This document shows positions 7,938-15,544 of a stretch of 40,032 nt of DNA, one piece after another. A program made the translations under genes and the position numbers. Within the stretch, counting starts at the first letter, position 1. The number at the start of each line of letters is the position of its first letter. Below the pieces are notes generated by a model. That model was given only the letters and a program-made list of their open reading frames with translations, had not been told where the DNA came from and did no database searches. This stretch comes from Limisphaerales bacterium (GTDB taxonomy: Bacteria > Verrucomicrobiota > Verrucomicrobiia > Limisphaerales > UBA1100), in NCBI GenBank assembly GCA_014382585.1, contig JACNJL010000046.1, positions 1-40,032 of the forward strand. Direction: 5' to 3'.

Positions 7938-9347
7938 ATGATAACCGACCTAAATCGCCGCGCTTTCTTTGGGCGGACGGGCTTGAGTTTGGGCAGCGTG
8001 GCGCTCGCCGCTCTGGGGGCGGGCCGCAAGACGGAGCGTTGGCCGGGCGTGGTGCGACCGTTGCATCATGCGGCGAAGGTGAAGCGGGTCATCTATTTGT
8101 ACATGTCTGGCGGTCCATCGCATTTGGAGACGTTTGATGCGAACAAACCGGAGCTGGTGAAGCTGGACGGCCAGCCGATGCCGGCATCTTATACTCAGGG
8201 GCAATCGATCGCGCAGTTGCAGAACCAGAAGCTCGCCTGTCTGCGGCCGCAGTTTCCGTTTAAAAAATTCGGCCAAAGCGGCACGGAGATGACCACGCTC
8301 TTTCCGCATCTTGCCAAGCACATTGATGATCTCGCGGTGATTCGTTCGATGCACACTGATGCCATTAATCATGATCCGGCTAACACTCTCATGAACACCG
8401 GCACCACCATTAGCGGTCGGCCGAGTATGGGCTCGTGGATCCAGTACGGACTCGGTAGCGAGTCGGAGGATTTGCCGGGGTTCGTGGTGCTCAGTTCGCA
8501 TGCGGGGCGCAGTCCGCAGCCGATCTCCGTACGCATGTGGCATGCGGGATTTTTGCCGAGCCAGTTTCAGGGGATTCAACTGCGGTCCACCGGCGATCCG
8601 GTGATGTACGTGCGCCGGCCTGGCGGCGTGGATGCCGCGCGCCAACGCGATATAGTTGATGCCGTGCAGGCACTCAACGAACTGCAGGCACCGCTCACGC
8701 ACGATCCGGAGATTGCCACGCGCATCGCGCAGTACGAAATGGCGTTCAAAATGCAGTCGAGCGTGCCGGACCTGATGGATCTCACGAACGAACCGGCCGA
8801 GGCACTCGACCTCTACGGCTGCAAACCCGGCGACGGTTCCTTTGCCAGCAACTGCCTGCTTGCGCGGCGCTTAGCTGAGCGGGGAGTGCGGTTCATCCAG
8901 CTCTATCATCGCGGCTGGGATCATCACAATGGTCTCGTGGATTACATGCAAAACCACTGCGGCCCGTCCGTGGACCGCGCCATTGCCGGGTTGCTGACCG
9001 ATCTCAAGCGCAAGGGTATGTTTGAGGATACGTTGATCGTGTGGGGCGGCGAATTCGGTCGCACGCCCATGGCCCAGCGCAACAAGGGCGCCGTGGGTCG
9101 TGATCACCACATGAAGGGTTTTAATCTTTGGCTCGCCGGCGGCGGCATCAAGGGCGGCGTCACCCACGGCACCACCGATCCACTCGGCTATAACGCCGAG
9201 GAAAACCGCACCCACGTCAACGACCTCCACGCCACGCTCCTGCACCTGCTCGGCATCGACCACGAAAAACTGACTTACCGTTTCCAGGGTCGCGACTTCC
9301 GGCTGACCGATGTGCACGGGGAATTGATTAAGCCAATTCTCGCCTAA
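7938..9347 (+). CDS. DUF1501 protein, Tat-exported (second of tandem pair)
   Basis: A 469-residue paralogue of the preceding DUF1501 protein, alike along its full length: YLYMSGGPSHLETFDANKP, DAINHDPANTLMNTGTTISG, WHAGFLPSQFQGIQLR, WGGEFGRTPMAQRNKGAVG, then RDHHMKGF. The start at ATG 7938 gives MITDLNRRAFFGRTGLSLG, a twin-arginine signal. A 36-base stretch near the 3' end (9285-9320) is identical to 7797-7832 of the first copy, while flanking third positions differ, suggesting recent gene conversion. The DHH motif is kept, so both copies are likely functional. Why two copies follow one PSCyt1 gene is unclear; distinct substrates are possible. Confidence 0.92.
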   Translation: MITDLNRRAFFGRTGLSLGSVALAALGAGRKTERWPGVVRPLHHAAKVKRVIYLYMSGGPSHLETFDANKPELVKLDGQPMPASYTQGQSIAQLQNQKLACLRPQFPFKKFGQSGTEMTTLFPHLAKHIDDLAVIRSMHTDAINHDPANTLMNTGTTISGRPSMGSWIQYGLGSESEDLPGFVVLSSHAGRSPQPISVRMWHAGFLPSQFQGIQLRSTGDPVMYVRRPGGVDAARQRDIVDAVQALNELQAPLTHDPEIATRIAQYEMAFKMQSSVPDLMDLTNEPAEALDLYGCKPGDGSFASNCLLARRLAERGVRFIQLYHRGWDHHNGLVDYMQNHCGPSVDRAIAGLLTDLKRKGMFEDTLIVWGGEFGRTPMAQRNKGAVGRDHHMKGFNLWLAGGGIKGGVTHGTTDPLGYNAEENRTHVNDLHATLLHLLGIDHEKLTYRFQGRDFRLTDVHGELIKPILA

Positions 9348-9355
9348 AAAGGAGG

Positions 9356-9412
9356 CACGGATTTCACTGATTAACACAGATTAATCATCTGTGAAAATCC
9401 GAGAAATCCGTG
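9356..9412. repeat. Palindromic repeat between convergent genes
   Basis: CACGGATTTC (9356-9365) pairs with GAAATCCGTG (9403-9412), and CACAGAT (9375-9381) pairs with ATCTGTG (9387-9393), giving a long two-part hairpin. The wording (CACGGATTTCACTGATTAAC) matches a dispersed palindrome I recognise from many environmental genomes. It lies between the DUF1501 gene and rlmB, which point toward each other, and could act as a two-way terminator. Confidence 0.7.
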
Positions 9413-9419
9413 TCTGAAA

Positions 9420-10148
9420 CTATTTTCCTCCCAGCGCGTGCATGGCAATGCCGGCGGCGACGCTGGCGTTCAGCGAATTTACTCGGCCGAATTGCGGGAT
9501 GCCGATGATGTGGTCGGCCATGTTCAAAATAAATTGGCCGACGGATTTGTCTTCGCCGCCGATGACGAGCATTAGCTTTTCCGGCGCGGCTTCGCGCAGG
9601 GTTTCAAGCGGGGTGCTACCGTTCATATCGAGTGCGGCGATTTGGTAGCCTTCTTCGGCGGCTTTGCGGGCGTATTGGTTGGCGGAAAATTGCCGCGCGA
9701 TTTGCATGAACTCGGTGGCGCCGGCGGAGACTTTTACGATGGAGGGATACACCTCGGGCACGCCGCGGTTGGGGAGGCACACGCCGTTGAAACCAAACAC
9801 CTCGGCGCTGCGCAAAATGGCGCCGACGTTTTGCGGGTCCTCAATGTTATCGAGCAAGAGCAACCGCGAATGCGCAAGCAATTCCTCGAAGGGCGTGTAC
9901 GGGTACAGCGAAGTATTGAGCACCACGCCTTGATGATCACGGCTGGTGGAGAGTTGAATGAGTCGACCTTTTTCCACCCACTCGATGCGCACGGAATGTT
10001 GTTCGAGCAGGCGCACGAGTTTTTGCGTGCGCGGCTTGTCACGGGCAGATTGGTTCAGCCACGCGCCGTACACCTTGCGCCGCTGCGCGCGCAGCACTTC
10101 GAAGGCGGGGTTGATTCCGTAAACATATTCGCGAGTCGCTTTGGCCAT
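9420..10148 (-). CDS. rlmB: 23S rRNA (guanosine-2'-O-)-methyltransferase RlmB, SpoU/TrmH family
   Basis: A 242-residue SPOUT methyltransferase that by family methylates the 2'-hydroxyl of G2251 in 23S rRNA using S-adenosylmethionine. The N-terminal L30e-like substrate domain starts with EYVYGINPAFEVLRA. The trefoil-knot motifs are intact: motif 1 LLLDNIEDPQNVGAILRSAE, motif 2 LVIGGEDKSVG, and motif 3 IPQFGRVNSLNASVAAGIAM with the knot-forming Asn and Ser. Length is normal. RlmB and TrmH-type paralogues are hard to separate by eye, but the YGxNPV-like N-terminus favours RlmB. It lies alone, downstream of a terminator. Confidence 0.9.
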   Translation of the reverse strand: MAKATREYVYGINPAFEVLRAQRRKVYGAWLNQSARDKPRTQKLVRLLEQHSVRIEWVEKGRLIQLSTSRDHQGVVLNTSLYPYTPFEELLAHSRLLLLDNIEDPQNVGAILRSAEVFGFNGVCLPNRGVPEVYPSIVKVSAGATEFMQIARQFSANQYARKAAEEGYQIAALDMNGSTPLETLREAAPEKLMLVIGGEDKSVGQFILNMADHIIGIPQFGRVNSLNASVAAGIAMHALGGK

Positions 10149-10186
10149 CGGCGGGGAGACTAGGGCACGGCGGAGTTCGGAGCACG

Positions 10187-10214
10187 AAAAAACCCCGCAG
10201 CAGTTGCCGCGGGG
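10187..10214 (-). terminator. Rho-independent terminator for the CxxC protein gene
   Basis: Read on the minus strand, CCCCGC (10193-10198) and GCGGGG (10209-10214) form a stem extended by GCA/TGC across one mismatch, followed by a run of six T. It lies 24 bases after the stop of the gene at 10238-10549 and 39 bases before rlmB, so it probably separates the two transcripts. Confidence 0.85.
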
Positions 10215-10237
10215 CTGATTGAGAGAAGCAACTCGAG

Positions 10238-10549
10238 TTACTTCTTCGATTCGGTCAACTTAGCCACGGTGAGCTTGTCGCCGTCGAGCTTGCCGGTCAC
10301 CTTCACAGCCACCGAGGAATTCGGTTTGCAAATGCGGCCGTGCTTAACGGATTTCGCGGCTTTACCGGTCAGGAAAGCAATCGCTTCCTTGCCGTCCTTG
10401 CCTTTGTACACGAGCGCGGGGCCACATTTTTCGGCCTTTTTCAGCGTGCATTTCTGGCATTGGATTTTGCCTTCGAGGGTTGTCTCACCAGCGAACGCGA
10501 CAGTCGCGCTCAGCCCGAGAGCCAATGCAGTCATTTTGAGGTATTTCAT
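10238..10549 (-). CDS. Small secreted protein with CxxC motif
   Basis: A 103-residue protein with a Sec signal peptide (MKYLKMTALALGLSATVAFA, cleavage before GETT). The mature part has Cys in IQCQKCTLKKAEKC and again in GRICKPN, which could form a metal or disulfide site, followed by VAVKVTGKLDGDKLTVAKL, an OB- or beta-strand-like tail. I recognise the layout (signal, G-x-C-x-x-C-x-L, ALV, ICK, TGKL) as a recurring small periplasmic family in PVC bacteria, possibly DUF6370, but the family name is uncertain and no function is known. It has its own terminator and is probably monocistronic and well expressed. Confidence 0.85.
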   Translation of the reverse strand: MKYLKMTALALGLSATVAFAGETTLEGKIQCQKCTLKKAEKCGPALVYKGKDGKEAIAFLTGKAAKSVKHGRICKPNSSVAVKVTGKLDGDKLTVAKLTESKK

Positions 10550-10676
10550 AGCTATGTGTTTTTTAACGCAATAATTATCCTAGGAGCGTTAAGTCCTTGG
10601 ACGCACCAAGCGTAGGGATTAATTCAATGAAAGCAAGCCCATTGGTGGTAAATATATGGCGAAATGATGCTGGAGT

Positions 10677-11837
10677 TCAGGCCAAATTCCACCGCGCTTG
10701 GCGCAGGACGGCGAAGGTGCTTTTGGCGAGTTTCTCGTACCACACCGTCACCAGCGAGCCGTTATCGAGCTGGACGGTGGAGGGGTAGCCGAGGTCGCCG
10801 CCGGGGCTGTCGGCGGAAAGGGTGATGGGCTCGCTCCAAGTGTTGCCGTGATCGGCACTCACTCGGGCTTGATTACCGAAGGGTTTGCGGCGGTAGCCGT
10901 AGGTCATGAGCAAGCGACTGTCTTTGAGTTGCAACAGGTGGGTTGGCAACCCCCACACGCCGATGGTGTGCGGCTCGGTCCACGTCTTGCCGCCGTCGCG
11001 CGATTCGCTTTGGAGCGTTTCGCGGTGGTGTTTTTGATTGTGGTTGCGAATGTGCGCGATGAGCGTGCCATTGGCAGCTTCGACGGCGTGCAGCTCGTGA
11101 TAATTTTTTGCGTCGTCACCGTTGCGTGTGGGGATTTCTGCCAGTCGCCGCCAAGATTGACCGTCGTCTTTTGATTCGCACACGCCGATCCACGTTTTCT
11201 CACGCCGAAATTTATTCCAAAGATTTTTGCCCGCGTAGAGCACGCGACCGTCGTTCAAATTCACCGGGCCGTGCGGGCTGTTCACGAGGCTGTCGTAGCG
11301 CGGACTCCACGTCACGCCGCCATCGGTGCTGCGGATCATCCAGTTGCCCAGCTCGGCATTGCGCGCGGCAGCCGACACGCGATGGTGCGCGCCCAGCCAA
11401 CGGGCGCGTTTTTCCGCCGACCATTTTTTCTGAACGCCCTTTTTCAAATAGTATTCATCATATGCATTGGAGGTAAACGTGGTGGCCAAAAGCGAACCCT
11501 TGGCAGTCTCGAGCACGCCGGCATCGCGATCGTCGATGGGACTGTCGAGTAACACACGCGGAAAGCTCCACGTGTCGCCGTCATCCCCCGAACGCATCAG
11601 CTCCACCTGCCCGAACGGACACACGTGGCTTTCGCGGCCGCCCGAACACACCAGCAGCAGCTCGCCATTCTTGCGCCGCGCCAACGTGGGCCAACCATGG
11701 TAGTGATCGGGACGCAGGCTGATGACACGTGTGGATGCCACCTTCACCTTCGGCCCGGCAGCGCGAAGCAGGAAGGGGAAACCAAATCCGGCCGCAGCCG
11801 TAGTGGTGAGCATCTGACGTCGGGACAAAGTGGTCAT
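10677..11837 (-). CDS. Exo-alpha-sialidase-like BNR-repeat protein, Tat-exported
   Basis: A 386-residue six-bladed propeller of the sialidase superfamily. The N-terminus is a twin-arginine signal (SRRQMLTTTAAAGFGFPFLL). Five Asp-box repeats are visible: SGDDGDTW, STDGGVTW, SKDDGQSW, SRDGGKTW and SADHGNTW. An Arg-rich blade-one motif (ISLRPDHYHGWPTLARR) precedes them. Family members cleave sialic acid or other acidic sugars, and many planctomycete copies have unknown substrates, so sialidase activity is not proven. The gene is transcribed divergently from the SNase-like gene, 61 bases apart. Confidence 0.88.
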   Translation of the reverse strand: MTTLSRRQMLTTTAAAGFGFPFLLRAAGPKVKVASTRVISLRPDHYHGWPTLARRKNGELLLVCSGGRESHVCPFGQVELMRSGDDGDTWSFPRVLLDSPIDDRDAGVLETAKGSLLATTFTSNAYDEYYLKKGVQKKWSAEKRARWLGAHHRVSAAARNAELGNWMIRSTDGGVTWSPRYDSLVNSPHGPVNLNDGRVLYAGKNLWNKFRREKTWIGVCESKDDGQSWRRLAEIPTRNGDDAKNYHELHAVEAANGTLIAHIRNHNQKHHRETLQSESRDGGKTWTEPHTIGVWGLPTHLLQLKDSRLLMTYGYRRKPFGNQARVSADHGNTWSEPITLSADSPGGDLGYPSTVQLDNGSLVTVWYEKLAKSTFAVLRQARWNLA

Positions 11838-11898
11838 GCGCCAAGTGTGCCGTAAACTGCAACCGTGACAAGTCCGCAGTCATTCGATAGGTTTCCGT

Positions 11899-12273
11899 AT
11901 GGCTACCCGCAAATCCCCGCGTCCCGCCGCGCCGTTTCATTATCGCGCCACCGTCTCCAGCGTGTACGACGGCGACACCTGCACGGTGAATATCGACCTC
12001 GGTCTCTCCGTTACACTGCACCAGCAAAAGATTCGCCTGCACCGCATCAACGCCCCCGAGCTCCGCGGCCGCAGTCACCGGCGCGGGCGTGCGGCGCGTG
12101 ATTTTCTGCGTGGCGAAATAATGGGCCACGAAATCTTGTTGCAAACCATCAAAGACAAAAAAGGCAAATACGGCCGTTACCTCGGCGAGCTTTGGGTAAA
12201 ACAAGGCCGGCAAATGGTGAACGTCAACGACCGGCTGGTCGCCGAGGGCCACGCGAAATTTGTGGATTATTGA
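11899..12273 (+). CDS. SNase-like (staphylococcal nuclease homologue) protein
   Basis: A 124-residue single-domain OB-fold nuclease. The metal-site motif VYDGDTCTV (Asp24, Asp26), IRLHRINAPELRG (Arg46, Glu54) and KYGRYLG (Arg93) match the catalytic Asp21, Arg35, Glu43 and Arg87 region of staphylococcal nuclease. Asn51 stands where the nuclease has Asp40, a change I also associate with the INAPE subgroup. No signal peptide is visible; the N-terminus is basic (MATRKSPRP), so it is probably cytoplasmic or DNA-associated. It ends 72 bases before the next gene. Confidence 0.85.
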   Translation: MATRKSPRPAAPFHYRATVSSVYDGDTCTVNIDLGLSVTLHQQKIRLHRINAPELRGRSHRRGRAARDFLRGEIMGHEILLQTIKDKKGKYGRYLGELWVKQGRQMVNVNDRLVAEGHAKFVDY

Positions 12274-12345
12274 ACTCCTTTTTTGTGCGCTGGCTGAATG
12301 GATGTAACCGGATGGGCGTCGCATTTTTTAATCATACTTTTTGAA

Positions 12346-13587
12346 ATGAAAAAAATTCTTTTTTCTCTATGGCTATCCCTGAACGCAGCAAACGGAGTGC
12401 ACGCGGAAAACTGGGCGCAGTTTCGCGGTCCGGAGGGTGCCGGGATCAGTAATGACAAAGGCATTCCGTTGCAGTGGTCGACGAAGGATTATGCGTGGAA
12501 AGTAAAACTCGCGGGCATTGGGCATTCGTCACCGGTGGTTTGGGGAGACACGGTGCTGGTGACTTCCGCCGTGCGCGCGGGCGAACGGCGGGCGTTGCAG
12601 GCGTTTGACGCCGGCACCGGAAAAATAATCTGGACCGAACAGCTCGGTGGAAACACGCACAAAAAACACGCGCTCAACAGTTATGCCTCGGCCACCCCGT
12701 GCACAGACGGGAAACTGGTTTTCGTGGCGTGGGGTGACAACGACGAGTATTTCATGGTGGCGCACGACCTCAAGACGGGGAAGGAAACATGGCGCACACA
12801 ACTGCCGCCCTCATTGAGCAAGCACGGGCATGGCACGGCAACCTCGCCGATTATTTTTGAGGACCTTGTAATTCTCCTGAACGAACACGACACCGGCCCC
12901 GGCTACATTGTGGCGTTAAATAAAAATACAGGCAAACAGCAGTGGCGGATCAAGCGAACGATCGAAATCATGACCTACGCCACACCCATCATTATCGAGG
13001 TGAACGGCAAACCACAGTTGATCAATTCCTGCCTTGATGACGGACTGATGGGCATCGATCCCCGAAAGGGCACGGTGCTGTGGACGACGCCCGGCAAATT
13101 CGATCTACGCACCGTGGCGATGCCGGTGCATTGGAAGGGGATGGTTTACGGCAGCTGCGGCGGGGGCGGCAAGGGCAAGCTGATGCTGGCGGTAAAGGTG
13201 GGCGGCACGGGCGATGTTAGCGGGAGTCACATTGCGTGGACACGCCAACGCTCGTTGCCCTACGTTCCCACGCCGATTGCCTACGGTGATCACATTTATT
13301 TGTGGCTGGACAATGGCATCGTCATTTGTGCAGACGCAAAAACGGGCAAAGAAGTTTGGAATGAGCGTGTGGGCCGTGGCGATTTTTCCAGCTCGCCGGT
13401 ATGCATCGCCGGCAAAATTTATTGCAGCTCACGCACGGGGGAATTCACCGTGATCGACGCCAGCCCGGAATTCAAAACGCACGGCCGCAGTCTGCTTGGC
13501 GAAGCCACCCACGCCACGCCGGCGGTGAGCAACGGTCGGATGTTCATCCGCGGCTTTGAACACCTCTTTTGTCTTGAGGCAAAGTAG
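12346..13587 (+). CDS. Secreted PQQ-like beta-propeller protein (BamB-like), copy 1
   Basis: A 413-residue secreted propeller. The start ATG 12346 gives a Sec signal (MKKILFSLWLSLNAANGVHA); an in-frame ATG 16 codons upstream is rejected because it would precede the signal. The mature protein begins NWAQFRGPEGAGIS, a hallmark of the secreted PVC pyrroloquinoline-quinone-like repeat proteins. Blade motifs recur: AFDAGTGKIIWTEQLGG, LKTGKETWRTQL, LNKNTGKQQWR and ADAKTGKEVWNE. True PQQ binding is not shown; the fold may be a scaffold or carbohydrate-related. A paralogue follows at 14218. The TAG stop directly abuts the TAG stop of the convergent gene. Confidence 0.9.
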   Translation: MKKILFSLWLSLNAANGVHAENWAQFRGPEGAGISNDKGIPLQWSTKDYAWKVKLAGIGHSSPVVWGDTVLVTSAVRAGERRALQAFDAGTGKIIWTEQLGGNTHKKHALNSYASATPCTDGKLVFVAWGDNDEYFMVAHDLKTGKETWRTQLPPSLSKHGHGTATSPIIFEDLVILLNEHDTGPGYIVALNKNTGKQQWRIKRTIEIMTYATPIIIEVNGKPQLINSCLDDGLMGIDPRKGTVLWTTPGKFDLRTVAMPVHWKGMVYGSCGGGGKGKLMLAVKVGGTGDVSGSHIAWTRQRSLPYVPTPIAYGDHIYLWLDNGIVICADAKTGKEVWNERVGRGDFSSSPVCIAGKIYCSSRTGEFTVIDASPEFKTHGRSLLGEATHATPAVSNGRMFIRGFEHLFCLEAK

Positions 13588-14139
13588 CTATTGCTTCACG
13601 GGAATAAATTGCACGGAATCCACGATGACGTATTTGCCTTCGGTGCCGGTGGTGCGGATGGTCACGAAACCGGCGCGGCCTCGTTTGAATTCAAATTTCC
13701 CCAGCGAACGGAAAAGTCGTTTGATCGGGGCCGGCTCGCCCTCGTTAATTTTTACGAGTGTCTCCCCGTTCGCGTGAGTGATGGTGATGGGCACGCCATT
13801 CGCACGGCGGATATTGGTGTTGTGCGACACGCGTACTTCGTACTCTCCGGCCCGCGGTAAATCGGGCGTGAAGGTGGCGCTCTTCTCGCCTTTTTTTTCT
13901 TTCATGTCGTGGATGTAACTGACGCCCACAAAGGGCGGCGTGTGCACACTGTGTTTCCATTGACCGACGAGCTTGGCCTCGGTGTTGTCCACCACGATGC
14001 CGGGGAGTTTGGATTTATCCAGGACGATGAATTTGATGTTTTCGGGCTTATCAACCTCATCCGGCCGGGGCAAGCGCGGCTCATCAGCCGCAATACTCAT
14101 CGCGATTACAAACAGACCCAGTGCGTGTGGCAATTGCAT
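13588..14139 (-). CDS. Secreted golvesin C-terminal-like domain protein
   Basis: A 183-residue protein with a signal peptide (MQLPHALGLFVIAMSIAADE). Most of the mature part is one beta-sandwich of the golvesin/xanthan-lyase C-terminal type: IVVDNTEAKLVGQWKHS, GEYEVRVSHNTNIRRANGVP, then FVTIRTTGTEGKYVIVDSVQ. In PVC bacteria this domain usually ends large FAD oxidoreductases or DUF1553 proteins; here it stands alone. It may bind polysaccharide. ATG 14139 was chosen because the signal then starts at the N-terminus. The gene is convergent with the propeller gene with no base between the two stops, and divergent from the second propeller. Confidence 0.8.
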   Translation of the reverse strand: MQLPHALGLFVIAMSIAADEPRLPRPDEVDKPENIKFIVLDKSKLPGIVVDNTEAKLVGQWKHSVHTPPFVGVSYIHDMKEKKGEKSATFTPDLPRAGEYEVRVSHNTNIRRANGVPITITHANGETLVKINEGEPAPIKRLFRSLGKFEFKRGRAGFVTIRTTGTEGKYVIVDSVQFIPVKQ

Positions 14140-14217
14140 TGAATAAAAATGCCCTCCCAAAAGATCGCTTGCAAATCAATTTGCGCTCCGCCGATTCCCC
14201 CCCTATTCTGGCGGCCA

Positions 14218-15453
14218 ATGAAACGCTCTATTTTATTTCTCGTGTTCAGCGCGGTACTGACGATTCCAGCCGCGCAGTGGAACCAGTTTCGCGGGCCCAA
14301 TGGCGCGGGCAAAACGGATGCCAATCTGCCGCTCGCGTTGGGCGAGGGGAAGCATCTGAAATGGAAAACGCCGATGCCGGGTAAGGCGTGGAGTTCGCCG
14401 GTGGTTTGGGACGATCAGATTTGGTTCACCAACGCCGAAGCGGACGGCCACAAGCTGTGGGCCGTGTGCCTCGATGCCGGCACGGGCAAGGTGGTGCACA
14501 ACAAATTAGTGTTCGAAATTGCCAATCCGCAGAAGAGCCCCGTAGCGATGAACAGCTACGCTTCGTCCACGCCGGTGATTGAGGCGGGGCGCGTGTATGT
14601 GACGTTCGGCGCGCACGGCACGGCTTGTCTCGACACCAAAACCGCCAAGACAATTTGGAAACGGCAGGAGGACGACGAATTGTACTGCGACCATTTCCGG
14701 CTGCCCGCCAGCTCGCCCATCCTCAGCGGCAACACCTTGTTTCTGCAGTTCGATGGCGCGGACAAGCAATTCGTCGTGGCACTCAACAAAAAAGATGGTG
14801 AAACCCAATGGCTGCACAAACGCGCCTTTGATTTTGGCACAGACAATGGCGATCGCAAAAAAGGTTATGGCACGCCCTCACTCATTGTGAATGGCGACAT
14901 GCCGCAACTGATCACCCCCGCCGCCGTGGCCACCGAGGCGTTGGATCCGGACACGGGGAAATTGCTTTGGACCGCCCGCACCGGCGGCATGAATGCCTCG
15001 GGCATCCCGCAGTTTGGGCACGGGTTGGTGTTCATCAACAACGGGATGGGATCGATGAGTGCTATTCGCCCAAACAAAAAGGGCGACCTCGAGGCGGTAT
15101 GGAGCTCGCGCCGCAACATAGCCAAAAAATCTTCAATGCTCGTCCAAGGCGATTACATTTATATGGTGGCCGACAACGGCGTGGCGACGTGTCTTGAAGC
15201 CAAATCCGGGAAATCAATCTGGAGCGAACGCCTCAATGCCGGCGAGTTCGCCGCCTCACCCATCCTGTGCGGTAACCGAATTTACTGCTTCAGTATAAAA
15301 GGCAACGCGGTGATTTTCGCCGCCGCACCAAAATTCAAAATTCTGTCTCAAGGAAAATACGAAGACGGTTTTATGGCCACCCCCGCCGTAATCGGCAACG
15401 CATTGATTTTGCGTACCAAGTCGGCGGTGTATCGCGTGGAAGGCGGAAAATAA
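14218..15453 (+). CDS. Secreted PQQ-like beta-propeller protein (BamB-like), copy 2
   Basis: A 411-residue paralogue of the protein at 12346. The start at ATG 14218 gives a Sec signal (MKRSILFLVFSAVLTIPAAQ). The mature protein begins WNQFRGPNGAGKTD and carries blade motifs CLDAGTGKVVHNK, LDTKTAKTIWKRQ, LNKKDGETQWLHKR, LDPDTGKLLWTAR and LEAKSGKSIWSERL. It is probably periplasmic. An upstream in-frame ATG (14149) is unlikely because it adds a non-signal segment. The two copies flank a golvesin-domain gene, so the three may act together at the envelope, but that is inference. Confidence 0.9.
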   Translation: MKRSILFLVFSAVLTIPAAQWNQFRGPNGAGKTDANLPLALGEGKHLKWKTPMPGKAWSSPVVWDDQIWFTNAEADGHKLWAVCLDAGTGKVVHNKLVFEIANPQKSPVAMNSYASSTPVIEAGRVYVTFGAHGTACLDTKTAKTIWKRQEDDELYCDHFRLPASSPILSGNTLFLQFDGADKQFVVALNKKDGETQWLHKRAFDFGTDNGDRKKGYGTPSLIVNGDMPQLITPAAVATEALDPDTGKLLWTARTGGMNASGIPQFGHGLVFINNGMGSMSAIRPNKKGDLEAVWSSRRNIAKKSSMLVQGDYIYMVADNGVATCLEAKSGKSIWSERLNAGEFAASPILCGNRIYCFSIKGNAVIFAAAPKFKILSQGKYEDGFMATPAVIGNALILRTKSAVYRVEGGK

Positions 15454-15544
15454 CCCAGGTCCAATGACCAAACGCACATTGAGAATTTTTTGAATCTCTC
15501 TAAATGTTTGCGTGCTTTTTCGCGTCAGATTGATTGGCGCCACG

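Noticed and set aside
10698-11174. Plus-strand open frame of 158 residues inside the sialidase-like gene
   Set aside because: It is a shadow; Asp-box repeats on the minus strand leave no doubt.
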